Positions 33,754-43,130 of a DNA stretch of 64,000 bases are shown piece by piece. The notes under the pieces were generated by a model. It saw nothing but the letters and a program-made list of their open reading frames with translations. It was not told the origin of the DNA and made no database searches. The DNA is taken from contig NZ_JARXWB010000010.1 in the NCBI RefSeq assembly GCF_029892425.1, forward strand, positions 62,001 to 126,000, written 5' to 3'. This DNA comes from Bradyrhizobium sp. BR13661 (GTDB taxonomy: Bacteria > Pseudomonadota > Alphaproteobacteria > Rhizobiales > Xanthobacteraceae). How positions within the stretch are numbered: the first letter of the stretch is position 1; the number at the start of each line of letters is the position of its first letter. The translations under genes were made by a program, and so were the position numbers.

Positions 33754-33890
33754 TCCAAACGCGATCTCACAAGGCAAACGACCCCGGCACAACAGGGTGC
33801 CAGGGCCGTCCTTGGAGATTGCTTCCAGAGCACCGGGGGCATGTCACTGGAAGCAATCTGTCGACTCCTCGGGCGGAGATTCGTTCCTCT

Positions 33891-34097
33891 TTATCCGCTC
33901 GGGGCAGCACCGGAATCATCGGGCGTCATGCCGGAGCCGGGTGTCTTGCTGTTGTCGTTGAGTTTGGGATCTCGCGTCGCCTCACGCGACGGCGACCCTT
34001 TCTGATCCGTCGTGTGCACGGTCTGTACGCGCTGCTTGTCGCGCGGCTGATCTTCCCCGCGCTGGTCCTTGACGATGCCGTGGTCGGAATGTGCCAT
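33891..34097 (-). CDS. Small hydrophilic protein
   Basis: 68 residues, MAHSDHGIVKDQRGEDQPRD..., with almost no hydrophobic residues. It looks intrinsically disordered, like stress-induced hydrophilins. ATG 34097 follows AGAGGAC. No family was recognised; the composition and ribosome-binding site support a real gene. Confidence 0.6.
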   Translation of the reverse strand: MAHSDHGIVKDQRGEDQPRDKQRVQTVHTTDQKGSPSREATRDPKLNDNSKTPGSGMTPDDSGAAPSG

Positions 34098-34173
34098 GAT
34101 GTCCTCTCGCCTTTCGATGCGTCGAAGCGCTTACGCTTGCCTGGATCGAATGTTCCTGCGAGAGGCCTCGGCA

Positions 34174-34305
34174 CTAGCCATGTGCCGCGTGCACGACGAC
34201 AGACGCATTTTCCTGATGCACCTGCCGGACCGTCGTCACCGTCGCGAACGCGACCGATACACCAAAGGCGAGAATGAGTGAGAGAAGTGCAAGACGTGGA
34301 GCCAT
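34174..34305 (-). CDS. 43-residue secreted peptide
   Basis: MAPRLALLSLILAFGVSVAF is a signal peptide or membrane anchor, followed by about 23 residues (ATVTTVRQVHQENASVVVHA). AAGGAGG lies 6 nt before ATG 34305, one of the best ribosome-binding sites in the region. Function unknown; possibly a membrane-associated small protein. Confidence 0.6.
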   Translation of the reverse strand: MAPRLALLSLILAFGVSVAFATVTTVRQVHQENASVVVHAAHG

Positions 34306-34418
34306 CGCAAACCTCCTTCTGGAATCAAAAAATCAAAGCGATCGACTGGTCCCTAATATCGTTGATTGGTTGCTCGCGTTCCGTGAGCGATCTCACACCC
34401 GGGCTCACGACAGCGGGA

Positions 34419-34442
34419 GCACTTTTCCGGATCATGCTTTAG
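34419..34442. repeat. Right-end fragment of dispersed repeat
   Basis: GCACTTTTCCGGATCATGCTTTAG, 24 bp, matching the right ends of the elements at 4427-4513 and 44074-44177. It overlaps the stop codon of the small gene at 34439. Confidence 0.85.
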
Positions 34443-34633
34443 GCATCCAGCTCTTGACGACCAATGCGGGTCACGGGCGGGATTTCGCCATCGAGCCAGT
34501 CCTGCTCTTTCGCCAAGGCCGTCCAGGCATCCGCCATGCGCGAATAGCGATTATAGGCGGGTTGCCCGTCGGAGCGCTCGGCCAATTGCAGGCAGTTCTC
34601 GGCGTTATCCCTGAAGATGTCAGACTGTTTCAT
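34439..34633 (-). CDS. Small helical-hairpin protein
   Basis: 64 residues from ATG 34633: MKQSDIFRDNAENCLQLAER, then ADAWTALAKEQDWLDGEIPP. Two amphipathic helices with the pattern FRxNAxxCxxLA and WxxLAxxxxWLxGE. It resembles the products at 42768, 48533 and 62090. Function unknown. The stop codon lies in a fragment of the dispersed repeat. Confidence 0.72.
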   Translation of the reverse strand: MKQSDIFRDNAENCLQLAERSDGQPAYNRYSRMADAWTALAKEQDWLDGEIPPVTRIGRQELDA

Positions 34634-34970
34634 GGACAAGACGTGGGCATGGAACCCCCTGCCCGCAACCGCCCTTACTGGATCGTAACCTCGCCGCGTT
34701 CCGCGCTACGAAGCACGACAATGCGCTGAAGGAGATTCAGGACACCATCAACCCTGATCGCTCCGACACGGTCTGAGAGCGAGTTCAATTTTCTTCGGAA
34801 CCCCGTGGAACCAATCGCAGACCTCGCGGTTGTTTTGGCCGGGCTGAGCAGAGCAGGTTCCATTTTCACGCGTCGCGACCTTGGCGCTTGATTTGCGATT
34901 CAGCTGACGGTCTAGTTCGATCAACGCGCTTCGCTTTTGGATCCGGCGAGGTGCCTGCGGGGGAATCAGT
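34634..34970. other. Region upstream of the giant kinase
   Basis: About 340 bp. A 64-codon minus-strand frame (34675-34869, ending NLLQRIVVLRSAERGEVTIQ) has some protein-like look but no good ribosome-binding site, so I do not call it. The kinase promoter should be here; no clear -35/-10 pair was identified. Confidence 0.45.
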
Positions 34971-37900
34971 ATGAGCGACCTCGATCCCGGAACTGCGTCG
35001 CGCTCCGGTCGTCGCGTCCCAAAGCCAAAAATCAACGGTACGTCGGAGCCGGACTCCCGGCAGGAGCTGCTGCTCGCGCTACAAGCCATGCGCAGCGGCG
35101 ATTTCTCCGCTCGCATGAGCGGCGAGTATCTCGGCATCGACGGCAAGATTGCCGACACCTTCAATGAAATCATCGCAGCCAACCAGCGCATGGCGCAGCA
35201 GCTCGAGCTGGTCGGCGAAGTCGTTGGCCGCGAGGGCCGCACCAAGCAGCGCGTGCGGTTTGGCCTCGCCTCCGGCTCGTGGGCCGACATGGAAGGCTCC
35301 GTCAACACACTGATCGACGATCTGTTGTGGCCGACCCGCGAAGTGACCCGGGCGGTCGCGGCCGTGGCGCAGGGCGACCTGCTGCAGACCGTCAAGCTCG
35401 ACGTCGACGGCCGCCCGCTGCGCGGCGAATTCCTGCAATCGGCGACCATCGTCAACACGATGATCAAGCAACTCAGCGTGTTCACCTCCGAGGTGACGCG
35501 CGTCGCGCGCGAGGTCGGAACCGAGGGCAAGCTCGGCGGCCAGGCTCAGGTGCCCGAAGTGACCGGCGTCTGGAAAGACCTGACCGAGAGCGTCAACTCG
35601 ATGGCGAACAACCTGACCAACCAGGTTCGCAACATCGCCGAGGTGACGATCGCGGTCGCCAACGGCGACTTGTCCAAGAAGATCACCGTCGACGTCCGCG
35701 GCGAGATCCTTCAGCTCAAGGAAGCCATCAACACGATGGTGGACCAGCTCCGCTCGTTCGCCTCCGAAGTGACGCGCGTCGCGCGCGAGGTCGGCACCGA
35801 CGGCAAGCTCGGCGGCCAGGCCATCGTGCCCGGCGTCGCCGGCACCTGGAAGGATCTGACGGACTCCGTCAACGCCATGTGCGGAAATCTCACCGCGCAG
35901 GTCCGCAACATCGCCAACGTGACGACCGCCGTCGCGCGCGGCGACCTCTCGCGCAAAATCACGGTGGACGTGCGCGGCGAGATCCTGGAGCTGAAGGACA
36001 CCATCAACACCATGGTGGACCAGCTGAACTCCTTTGCGTCCGAAGTGACGCGCGTCGCGCGCGAGGTCGGCACGGAAGGCAAGCTCGGCGGTCAGGCCCA
36101 GGTGCCCGGTGTGGCCGGCACCTGGAAGGACCTCACCGACAACGTCAACTTCATGGCTTCGAACCTCACCGCGCAGGTCCGGAACATCGCCGACGTCGCC
36201 ACCGCCATCGCCGGCGGCGATCTGTCGAAGAAGATCACCGTGAACGTGTCGGGCGAGATCCTTCAGCTGAAGGAAACGCTCAACACCTGCGTGGACCAGC
36301 TCAATGCGTTCGCCGGCGAAGTCACGCGCGTCGCGCGCGAGGTCGGCACGGAAGGCCGGCTCGGCGGCCAGGCCAACGTGCTCGGCGTCGCCGGCACCTG
36401 GAAGGATCTGACGGAGAGCGTCAACTCGATGGCGTCGAACCTGACCGCGCAGGTTCGCAACATCGCCGAAGTGACGACGGCGGTCGCCGGCGGCGACCTC
36501 TCCAAGAAGATCACCGTGGACACGCGCGGCGAAATCCTGGAGCTGAAGGACACCATCAATACCATGGTGGACCAGCTCAACGCCTTCGCCGGCGAAGTCA
36601 CGCGCGTGGCGCGCGAGGTCGGCACCGAAGGCAAGCTCGGCGGCCAGGCCGTCGTGCGCGGCGTCGGCGGCACGTGGAAGGATTTGACGGACTCGGTCAA
36701 CTCGATGGCCTCGAACCTGACCGGCCAGGTCCGCAACATCGCCGAAGTCGCGACCGCAGTCGCCAAGGGCGATCTGTCGAAGAAGATCACCGTGAACGTG
36801 TCGGGCGAGATCCTTCAGCTGAAGGAAACGCTCAACACCATGGTGGACCAGCTCAACGCCTTCGCCGGCGAAGTCACGCGCGTGGCGCGCGAAGTCGGCA
36901 CAGACGGCAAGCTCGGCGGCCAGGCCGACGTGCCCGGCGTCGCCGGCACCTGGAAGGATCTGACGGACTCCGTCAACTCGATGGCGGGCAACCTCACCGC
37001 CCAGGTTCGTAACATCGCCGAGGTCGCGACCGCGATTGCCGGCGGCGACCTCTCGCGCAAGATCACGGTGGACGTGCGCGGCGAAATCCTTCAGCTGAAG
37101 GACACGCTCAACACCATGGTCGACCAGCTCAACCGCTTCGCGGGCGAGGTGACGCGCGTGGCGCGCGAAGTCGGCACCGAAGGCCGGCTCGGCGGCCAGG
37201 CCAACGTGCCCGGCGTTGCCGGCACCTGGAAGGATTTGACGGACTCCGTCAACTCGATGGCGGGCAACCTCACCGCCCAGGTCCGCAACATCGCCGAGGT
37301 GACCACCGCCGTGGCGCGCGGCGACTTGTCGCGTAAGATCACCGTGGACGTGAAGGGCGAAATCCTCGAGCTCAAGAACACCATCAACACCATGGTGGAC
37401 CAGCTCAATGCCTTCGCCGGTGAAGTGACGCGCGTCGCCCGCGAGGTCGGCACCGAGGGCAAGCTCGGCGGACAGGCCGAAGTGTCCGGCGTTGCCGGCA
37501 CCTGGAAGGATCTCACCGACAACGTCAACTTCATGGCCTCGAATCTGACGGCCCAGGTCCGCAACATCGCCGAGGTCGCTACCGCGATCGCCGGCGGCGA
37601 TTTGTCAAAGAAGATCACGGTGGACGTGCGCGGCGAGATCCTGCTGCTGAAAGACACCCTGAACACGATGGTGGAGCAGCTCCGCTCCTTCGCGGCCGAA
37701 GTGACGCGCGTCGCCCGCGAGGTCGGCACCGAGGGCCGGCTCGGCGGTCAGGCCGTGGTGCCCGGCGTCGGCGGTACCTGGAAGGACCTCACCGACAACG
37801 TCAACCTGCTCGCTGCAAACCTCACCACACAGGTCCGCAACATCGCCGAAGTCACCACGGCCGTCGCGCGCGGCGACTTGTCGCGCAAGATCACCGTGGA

Positions 37901-40900
37901 CGTGAAGGGCGAAATCCTCGAGCTGAAAAACACCATCAACACAATGGTGGACCAGCTCAATGCTTTCGCCGGCGAAGTCACCCGCGTCGCGCGCGAGGTC
38001 GGCACCGAAGGCGAGCTCGGCGGTCAGGCCCAGGTGCCAGGCGTCGCCGGCACCTGGAAGGATCTCACCGACACCGTCAACTTCATGGCGGCGAACTTGA
38101 CCGAGCAGGTCCGCGGCATCGTCAAGGTGGTGACCGCTGTCGCGAACGGCGACCTCAAGCAGAACCTCACCGTGAAATCGAAGGGCGAGGTCGCCGCGCT
38201 CGCCGACACCATCAACAACATGACCGAAACGCTCGCGACCTTCGCCGACCAGGTGTCGTCGGTGGCGCGCGAGGTCGGCGTCGAAGGCCGATTGGGTGGT
38301 CAGGCCGACGTGCCGGGCGCGGCCGGCACCTGGAAGGACCTCACCGGCAACGTCAACCTTCTGGCGGCGAACCTCACCTCGCAGGTGCGCGCGATCGCGG
38401 AAGTGGCGACCGCCGTGACCAAGGGCGACCTGACGCCGTCGATCCAGGTCGACGCCCGCGGCGAGCTCGCCGAGCTGAAAGACAACATCAACACCATGAT
38501 CACCAACCTCCGTCTCACGACGGAGCTGAACACCGAGCAGGACTGGCTCAAGACCAACCTCGCCAAATTCACCAACATGCTGCAGGGCCAGCGCGATCTC
38601 ACCACCGTCGGCCGGTTGCTGCTGACCGAACTGTCCCCGCTGGTGAACGCGCACACCGGCGTGATCTACCAGGTCGAGAACGAGGACAATCCGCAACTCC
38701 TGCTGCTCGCCTCCTATGCCGGCGACGGCGTCTACCCGTATCAGCGCGTGCTGCAATTCGGCGAGGGCCTGATCGGCCAGTGCGCACTCGACCGCCGCCC
38801 GCGCGTGGTCGCCGACATTCCCGCCGATGTAGTGCCGATCAACTCGGCGCTGCTGCGCGTCGCACCGAAGAATCTCGTGGTGCTGCCGGTGCTGTTCGAG
38901 GGCCAGGTCAAGGCGGTGATCGAGCTTGCCTCACTCACCTCGTTCACGACCTCGCAGATGACGTTTCTGGAGCAGCTCACCGATTCCATCGGCATCGTGC
39001 TGAACTCGATCGAAGCGACGATGCAGACCGAAGGCCTGCTCAAGCAGTCGCAGCAGCTTGCCGGCGAGCTGCAGACGCAACAGCGCGAACTGCAGCAGAC
39101 CAACGACCAGCTCGAGCAGAAGGCGCAGCAGCTCGCCGAACGTAACGTCGAGGTCGAGCGCAAGAACCAGGAAATCGAGCAGGCCCGCCGCGCGCTCGAG
39201 GAGAAGGCGACCGAGCTCGCGCTGACCTCGAAGTACAAGTCGGAATTCCTGGCCAATATGAGCCACGAGCTGCGCACGCCGCTGAATTCGATCCTGATCC
39301 TGGGGCAGCAGCTCACCGACAATCCGGACGGCAATCTCTCCGCCAAGCAGGTCGAATTCGCCCGCACCATCCACGGCGCCGGCACCGATCTGCTGAACCT
39401 CATCAGCGACATTCTCGATCTCTCCAAGATCGAGTCCGGCACGGTGACGGTCGATGCCGAGGAAATCCTCACCGCGAACCTGCTCGAGACGGTCGGACGG
39501 CCGTTCCGGCATGAGGCCGAGAACCGCAACCTGTCGTTCAAGATCGACGTCGATCCGAACCTCGCACGCAGCATCGTCACCGACTCCAAGCGCCTGCAGC
39601 AGGTGCTGAAGAACCTGCTCTCCAACGCCTTCAAGTTCACCGGCGAAGGCGAAGTACGGCTGAAGGTCGCCGGTGCACTCGGCGGCTGGGGCACGGATCA
39701 TCCGGTGCTGAACTCGGCGCCGGCCGTGATCGCCTTCGAGGTATCGGATACCGGCATCGGCATTCCCGTGGAGAAGCAGAAGCTGATCTTCGAGGCCTTC
39801 CAGCAGGCGGACGCCGGCACCAGCCGCAAATATGGCGGCACTGGCCTCGGCCTTGCCATCAGTCGCGAGCTCGCGAGCCTGCTCGGCGGCGAAATCCACC
39901 TGCGCAGTGCTCCCGGCAAAGGCTCGACCTTCACGCTGTATCTGCCGCTGAAATATTCCGGCCCGACGCTGGCGCCGCGCGCTACGCCTTCGCAGCAACA
40001 CAACCAGCCGCCGGCACTCCAGCCGGCCGCGACCGCGCCCGAGCGCGTCACCGAGCAGCTGCCGGACGACCGGCTCAACCTCGAGCCCGGCGACAGCATC
40101 CTGCTGATCGTCGAGGACGATCCGCATTATGCGCGGATCCTGGTCGACCTCGCGCGTGACAAGGGTTTCAAGGTCCTGGTCGCCGCGCGCGGCGCGGAAG
40201 CGCTCGAACTCGCCAAACAGTATCAGCCGAGGGCCGTGTCGCTCGACGTGTTCCTGCCTGACATGCTCGGCTGGACGGTGCTGAGCCAACTCAAGCACAA
40301 CCCGCTGACGCGCCACATCCCGGTGCAGATCATCACGCTCGACGAGGACCGCCAGCATGCGCTGGCGCGCGGTGCCTTCTCGTTCGTCAACAAACCGACG
40401 ACGACCGAGGGCGTCGCCGCCGCGCTGACGCAGATCAAGGAGTATGCAAGACCGCGGCGCAAGCGGCTGCTGATCGTCGAGGACAACGAGGCCGAGCAGC
40501 TGTCGATCCGCGAGCTGCTGCATCACGACGACATCGAGATCGTGACCACCGACACGGGCGCCGGCGCGCTCTCGACATTGCGCGAAGCCCCCTGTGATTG
40601 CGTGGTGCTCGATCTCAGGCTGCCCGACATGAGCGGCTTCGAGGTGCTGGATCAAATCCGTCGCGACGACGCGCTGTCAAACATCCCCGTGGTGGTGTTC
40701 ACCGGCCGCGAGCTCTCGGCCGAGGAGGATGCGGAACTTCACACCATGGCGCGGAGCATCGTGGTCAAGGGCGTGGAATCGCCGGAACGCCTGCTCGACG
40801 AGACCGCATTGTTCCTGCACCGCGTGATCACGGAACTGCCGGTCGAGAAGCAGCGCATGCTGGAGAAGCTGAACAGTTCCGATGAGGATCTGATCGGCAA

Positions 40901-41264
40901 GACTGCGCTGCTCGTCGACGACGACGCCCGCAACATCTTCGCGCTATCGAGCGTGCTGGAACGTCGCGGCATGAAGGTGCTGACGGCGACCACGGGCCGC
41001 GAGGCGGTGACACTGGTTGAATCCAACCCGGAGATCGCCATCGTGCTGATGGACATCATGATGCCGCAGATGGATGGCTATCAGACCATCGGCGTGATCC
41101 GGGAGAACCCGGCCTTCCTGCGCCTGCCGATCATCGCGCTGACGGCGAAGGCGATGAAGGGCGACCGCGAGAAATGCCTGGAGGCAGGCGCCTCGGATTA
41201 TCTCGCAAAGCCCGTCAATACCGATCAATTGCTGCTTGCAATCCGCATGTGGCTGCATCGCTGA
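34971..41264 (+). CDS. Giant soluble poly-HAMP hybrid histidine kinase with three receiver domains
   Basis: 2,097 residues and no transmembrane segment. Residues about 20-1195 are a chain of about 25 HAMP units: a 92-residue repeat made of a canonical unit (IAEVTTAVARGDLSRKITVD...) and a divergent one (VAREVGTEGKLGGQAQVPGV...WKDLT), eleven divergent copies in all. Then a GAF domain (about 1205-1345), a coiled coil (1350-1420), HisKA with H1432 in MSHELRTP, HATPase (LLSNAFKFT near 1546; DTGIGI near 1594; GGTGLGL) and receivers with phospho-Asp at about D1759, D1881 and D2028. The design recalls fungal group III (Nik1) osmosensor kinases. A receiver-HWE kinase follows after 13 bp, probably in the same operon. 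Confidence 0.95.
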   Translation: MSDLDPGTASRSGRRVPKPKINGTSEPDSRQELLLALQAMRSGDFSARMSGEYLGIDGKIADTFNEIIAANQRMAQQLELVGEVVGREGRTKQRVRFGLASGSWADMEGSVNTLIDDLLWPTREVTRAVAAVAQGDLLQTVKLDVDGRPLRGEFLQSATIVNTMIKQLSVFTSEVTRVAREVGTEGKLGGQAQVPEVTGVWKDLTESVNSMANNLTNQVRNIAEVTIAVANGDLSKKITVDVRGEILQLKEAINTMVDQLRSFASEVTRVAREVGTDGKLGGQAIVPGVAGTWKDLTDSVNAMCGNLTAQVRNIANVTTAVARGDLSRKITVDVRGEILELKDTINTMVDQLNSFASEVTRVAREVGTEGKLGGQAQVPGVAGTWKDLTDNVNFMASNLTAQVRNIADVATAIAGGDLSKKITVNVSGEILQLKETLNTCVDQLNAFAGEVTRVAREVGTEGRLGGQANVLGVAGTWKDLTESVNSMASNLTAQVRNIAEVTTAVAGGDLSKKITVDTRGEILELKDTINTMVDQLNAFAGEVTRVAREVGTEGKLGGQAVVRGVGGTWKDLTDSVNSMASNLTGQVRNIAEVATAVAKGDLSKKITVNVSGEILQLKETLNTMVDQLNAFAGEVTRVAREVGTDGKLGGQADVPGVAGTWKDLTDSVNSMAGNLTAQVRNIAEVATAIAGGDLSRKITVDVRGEILQLKDTLNTMVDQLNRFAGEVTRVAREVGTEGRLGGQANVPGVAGTWKDLTDSVNSMAGNLTAQVRNIAEVTTAVARGDLSRKITVDVKGEILELKNTINTMVDQLNAFAGEVTRVAREVGTEGKLGGQAEVSGVAGTWKDLTDNVNFMASNLTAQVRNIAEVATAIAGGDLSKKITVDVRGEILLLKDTLNTMVEQLRSFAAEVTRVAREVGTEGRLGGQAVVPGVGGTWKDLTDNVNLLAANLTTQVRNIAEVTTAVARGDLSRKITVDVKGEILELKNTINTMVDQLNAFAGEVTRVAREVGTEGELGGQAQVPGVAGTWKDLTDTVNFMAANLTEQVRGIVKVVTAVANGDLKQNLTVKSKGEVAALADTINNMTETLATFADQVSSVAREVGVEGRLGGQADVPGAAGTWKDLTGNVNLLAANLTSQVRAIAEVATAVTKGDLTPSIQVDARGELAELKDNINTMITNLRLTTELNTEQDWLKTNLAKFTNMLQGQRDLTTVGRLLLTELSPLVNAHTGVIYQVENEDNPQLLLLASYAGDGVYPYQRVLQFGEGLIGQCALDRRPRVVADIPADVVPINSALLRVAPKNLVVLPVLFEGQVKAVIELASLTSFTTSQMTFLEQLTDSIGIVLNSIEATMQTEGLLKQSQQLAGELQTQQRELQQTNDQLEQKAQQLAERNVEVERKNQEIEQARRALEEKATELALTSKYKSEFLANMSHELRTPLNSILILGQQLTDNPDGNLSAKQVEFARTIHGAGTDLLNLISDILDLSKIESGTVTVDAEEILTANLLETVGRPFRHEAENRNLSFKIDVDPNLARSIVTDSKRLQQVLKNLLSNAFKFTGEGEVRLKVAGALGGWGTDHPVLNSAPAVIAFEVSDTGIGIPVEKQKLIFEAFQQADAGTSRKYGGTGLGLAISRELASLLGGEIHLRSAPGKGSTFTLYLPLKYSGPTLAPRATPSQQHNQPPALQPAATAPERVTEQLPDDRLNLEPGDSILLIVEDDPHYARILVDLARDKGFKVLVAARGAEALELAKQYQPRAVSLDVFLPDMLGWTVLSQLKHNPLTRHIPVQIITLDEDRQHALARGAFSFVNKPTTTEGVAAALTQIKEYARPRRKRLLIVEDNEAEQLSIRELLHHDDIEIVTTDTGAGALSTLREAPCDCVVLDLRLPDMSGFEVLDQIRRDDALSNIPVVVFTGRELSAEEDAELHTMARSIVVKGVESPERLLDETALFLHRVITELPVEKQRMLEKLNSSDEDLIGKTALLVDDDARNIFALSSVLERRGMKVLTATTGREAVTLVESNPEIAIVLMDIMMPQMDGYQTIGVIRENPAFLRLPIIALTAKAMKGDREKCLEAGASDYLAKPVNTDQLLLAIRMWLHR
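35487..38523 (+). repeat. Coding tandem repeat, 276-bp period, 11 units
   Basis: DNA-level tandem repetition encoding the HAMP pairs. The GCGCGCGAGGTCGG-type block recurs near 35507, 35783 and 36059, and onward every 276 bp. Units differ mostly at third codon positions; some pairs share an identical stretch of residues (units 8 and 10 in the TTAVARGDLSRKITVDVKGE part), suggesting recent exchange between units. Confidence 0.9.
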
Positions 41265-41277
41265 GTAGGATCCGCGA

Positions 41278-42771
41278 ATGGACCATGAGAAGGTCAACAT
41301 TCTCCTCGTCGACGACCAGCCAGCCAAGCTGCTCGCCTACGAAGTGATCCTGAAGGAACTCGGCGAAAACCTCGTGATCGCCTCGTCCGGCCGCGAGGCG
41401 CTGGAGGTGCTGCTCAAGACCGAGATCGCGGTGATCCTGGTCGACGTCTGCATGCCCGAGCTCGACGGTTTCGAGCTCGCCGCCATGATCCGCGAGCACC
41501 CGCGCTTCCAGAAGACCGCGATGATCTTCATCTCGGCCATTCAGGTCAGCGACATCGACCGCCTGCGCGGCTACGAGATGGGCGCGGTCGACTATGTGCC
41601 GGTGCCCGTCATACCGGAAGTGTTGCGCGCCAAGGTCAAGGTGTTTGCCGAGCTGTATCGCAAGACGCGCGAGCTCGAGCGGCTCAACCAGGATCTCGAG
41701 GACCGCGTGCGTGCCCGCACGGCCGAGCTCGAAAATTCCACCGCGAAACTGCGCGAGAGCGAAGAACGGCGCAGCATGGCGATCGCGGCCGGCAAAATGG
41801 GATCCTGGGATTGGGACTGGGTCAACGGCGACTGGATGTGGGACGAAGGCCAGTACCGCATCTTCGGCGTGACGCCGGAGACGTTCAACGTCACCTCGGC
41901 CAGCGTCCAGGCGCTGTTGCATCCCGATGACGTCGATCAATTCAGCCGGGCGATTGCCGCGTTCAACACCGGTACGCACGCCTACGAAGGAGAGTTTCGC
42001 GTCAAGCGGCCCGACGGCGAGGTGCGCTGGTGCGTCGGCACGGCGGCCGCAACGCTGGACTCGAGCGGTCGCGTCGTGCGGGTGAGCGGCGTGACCGTCG
42101 ACATCACCGAACGCAAGCGCGCCGAGGAGCGGCAAAACCTCCTGGCGCGCGAGGTCGATCATCGGGCCAAGAACGCCCTGGCACTGGCGCAATCGATCGT
42201 GCGCCTCACCCGTGCCGACGAGGTCAAGGCTTACGTCAGTGCCGTCGAGGGCCGTATCAATGCGCTCGCCCGCGTGCACACTATCCTGTCGCTGTCGAGC
42301 TGGCAGGGCGCCGAGCTCACCAAGCTGATCGCGGAAGAGCTGGCACCCTACTCGCTCGGCGGCCAGATCAAGCTTGCGGGTCCCGAAGTGCAGTTGCTGC
42401 CAGCGATCGCGCAGACGCTGGCGCTGGCGCTCCACGAGCTCTTCACCAATTCGGCCAAGTATGGCGCGCTCTCGACGCGGTCGGGACGGCTCATGATCGG
42501 CTGGCAGGCCGAGAACGATCTCCTCACCTTGACATGGGACGAGACCGGAGGGCCGTTGGTCAGGACGCCCAAATCGCGCGGCTTCGGCACCAGGAGCCTG
42601 CTCGCGAGCGTCGAATCCCAACTCGGCGGGCAGGCCCAATTCGATTGGCGCCCGGAGGGCCTGTTGTGCCGTCTCGAGGTCCCGTTGACACGCAAGAGCG
42701 CAGCGACATCGGCAGCGCTGGACAAGTTCGAGGCCAGTACCTCACCCGAACTGCAGCGCGCGTCGGGTTAG
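41278..42771 (+). CDS. Receiver-PAS-HWE histidine kinase
   Basis: 497 residues. Receiver domain 1-125 (NILLVDDQPAKLLAYEVILK; phospho-Asp D56 in VDVCMPELDGF), a coiled coil about 125-165, a PAS domain with PAC tail about 165-285 (MGSWDWDWVNGDWMWDEGQY...VDITERKRAEE), and an HWE/HisKA_2 kinase domain with His at about H295 (EVDHRAKNALALAQSIVRL) and N-box LHELFTNSAKYGAL. Its receiver is a natural target for the upstream hybrid kinase. HWE kinases often feed general-stress response regulators in alphaproteobacteria. It ends overlapping the next, convergent gene by 4 bp. Confidence 0.93.
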   Translation: MDHEKVNILLVDDQPAKLLAYEVILKELGENLVIASSGREALEVLLKTEIAVILVDVCMPELDGFELAAMIREHPRFQKTAMIFISAIQVSDIDRLRGYEMGAVDYVPVPVIPEVLRAKVKVFAELYRKTRELERLNQDLEDRVRARTAELENSTAKLRESEERRSMAIAAGKMGSWDWDWVNGDWMWDEGQYRIFGVTPETFNVTSASVQALLHPDDVDQFSRAIAAFNTGTHAYEGEFRVKRPDGEVRWCVGTAAATLDSSGRVVRVSGVTVDITERKRAEERQNLLAREVDHRAKNALALAQSIVRLTRADEVKAYVSAVEGRINALARVHTILSLSSWQGAELTKLIAEELAPYSLGGQIKLAGPEVQLLPAIAQTLALALHELFTNSAKYGALSTRSGRLMIGWQAENDLLTLTWDETGGPLVRTPKSRGFGTRSLLASVESQLGGQAQFDWRPEGLLCRLEVPLTRKSAATSAALDKFEASTSPELQRASG

Positions 42772-42989
42772 CGCGACGCGGCAAGTTTCAGTGGCGGCAT
42801 CGGCCGCGGCTCGTCGGCGACACGTCCTTCGAGCCAGGCTTCCGTTTGCGCGAGATCTCGCAACGCCCTCGCGTAGCGGCGGGCGGCACTGCGTTCCGCT
42901 CCACGCGGCAGCTTGCGCGCCTTGCGCAACATGTCGGCCGCCGCGTTGCGGTAGGCCAGCGAGCGATAGAGAAAGACCACCTTGCCCAT
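42768..42989 (-). CDS. Small basic helical-hairpin protein
   Basis: 73 residues from ATG 42989 (MGKVVFLYRSLAYRNAAADM). Pattern YRNAAADMLRKAR...RRYARALRDLAQTEAWLEGR matches the two-helix design of the 34439 gene (LAxxxxWLxG). Earlier in-frame ATGs (43019, 43073) are possible. Function unknown; convergent with the HWE kinase. Confidence 0.68.
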   Translation of the reverse strand: MGKVVFLYRSLAYRNAAADMLRKARKLPRGAERSAARRYARALRDLAQTEAWLEGRVADEPRPMPPLKLAASR

Positions 42990-43130
42990 ATCTGATGTTC
43001 CCGTGTTGATGGCCGTCATCCTCGCAAGACCGGCATGAACGTCGGATGAAGCGGATGATGACGAATCCTTCATTCCCGATGGAACCGGCGATCAAGGCCC
43101 GCGTTTGCATGCCAAAGGAGCCCCGGTTCC

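Noticed and set aside
34675..34869. A 64-codon minus-strand frame upstream of the giant kinase
   Set aside because: Its C-terminal part looks protein-like, but the start lacks a ribosome-binding site and it would cover the kinase promoter. Not strong enough.
35487..38523. Regular repeats that might suggest a CRISPR array or satellite
   Set aside because: The period is 276 bp, in frame, and translates to HAMP domains; there are no short repeats with unique spacers.
38931..40655. Long open frames antisense to the giant kinase, such as this 574-codon one
   Set aside because: They follow the kinase's codon pattern in reverse and share its repeat period; no independent features.
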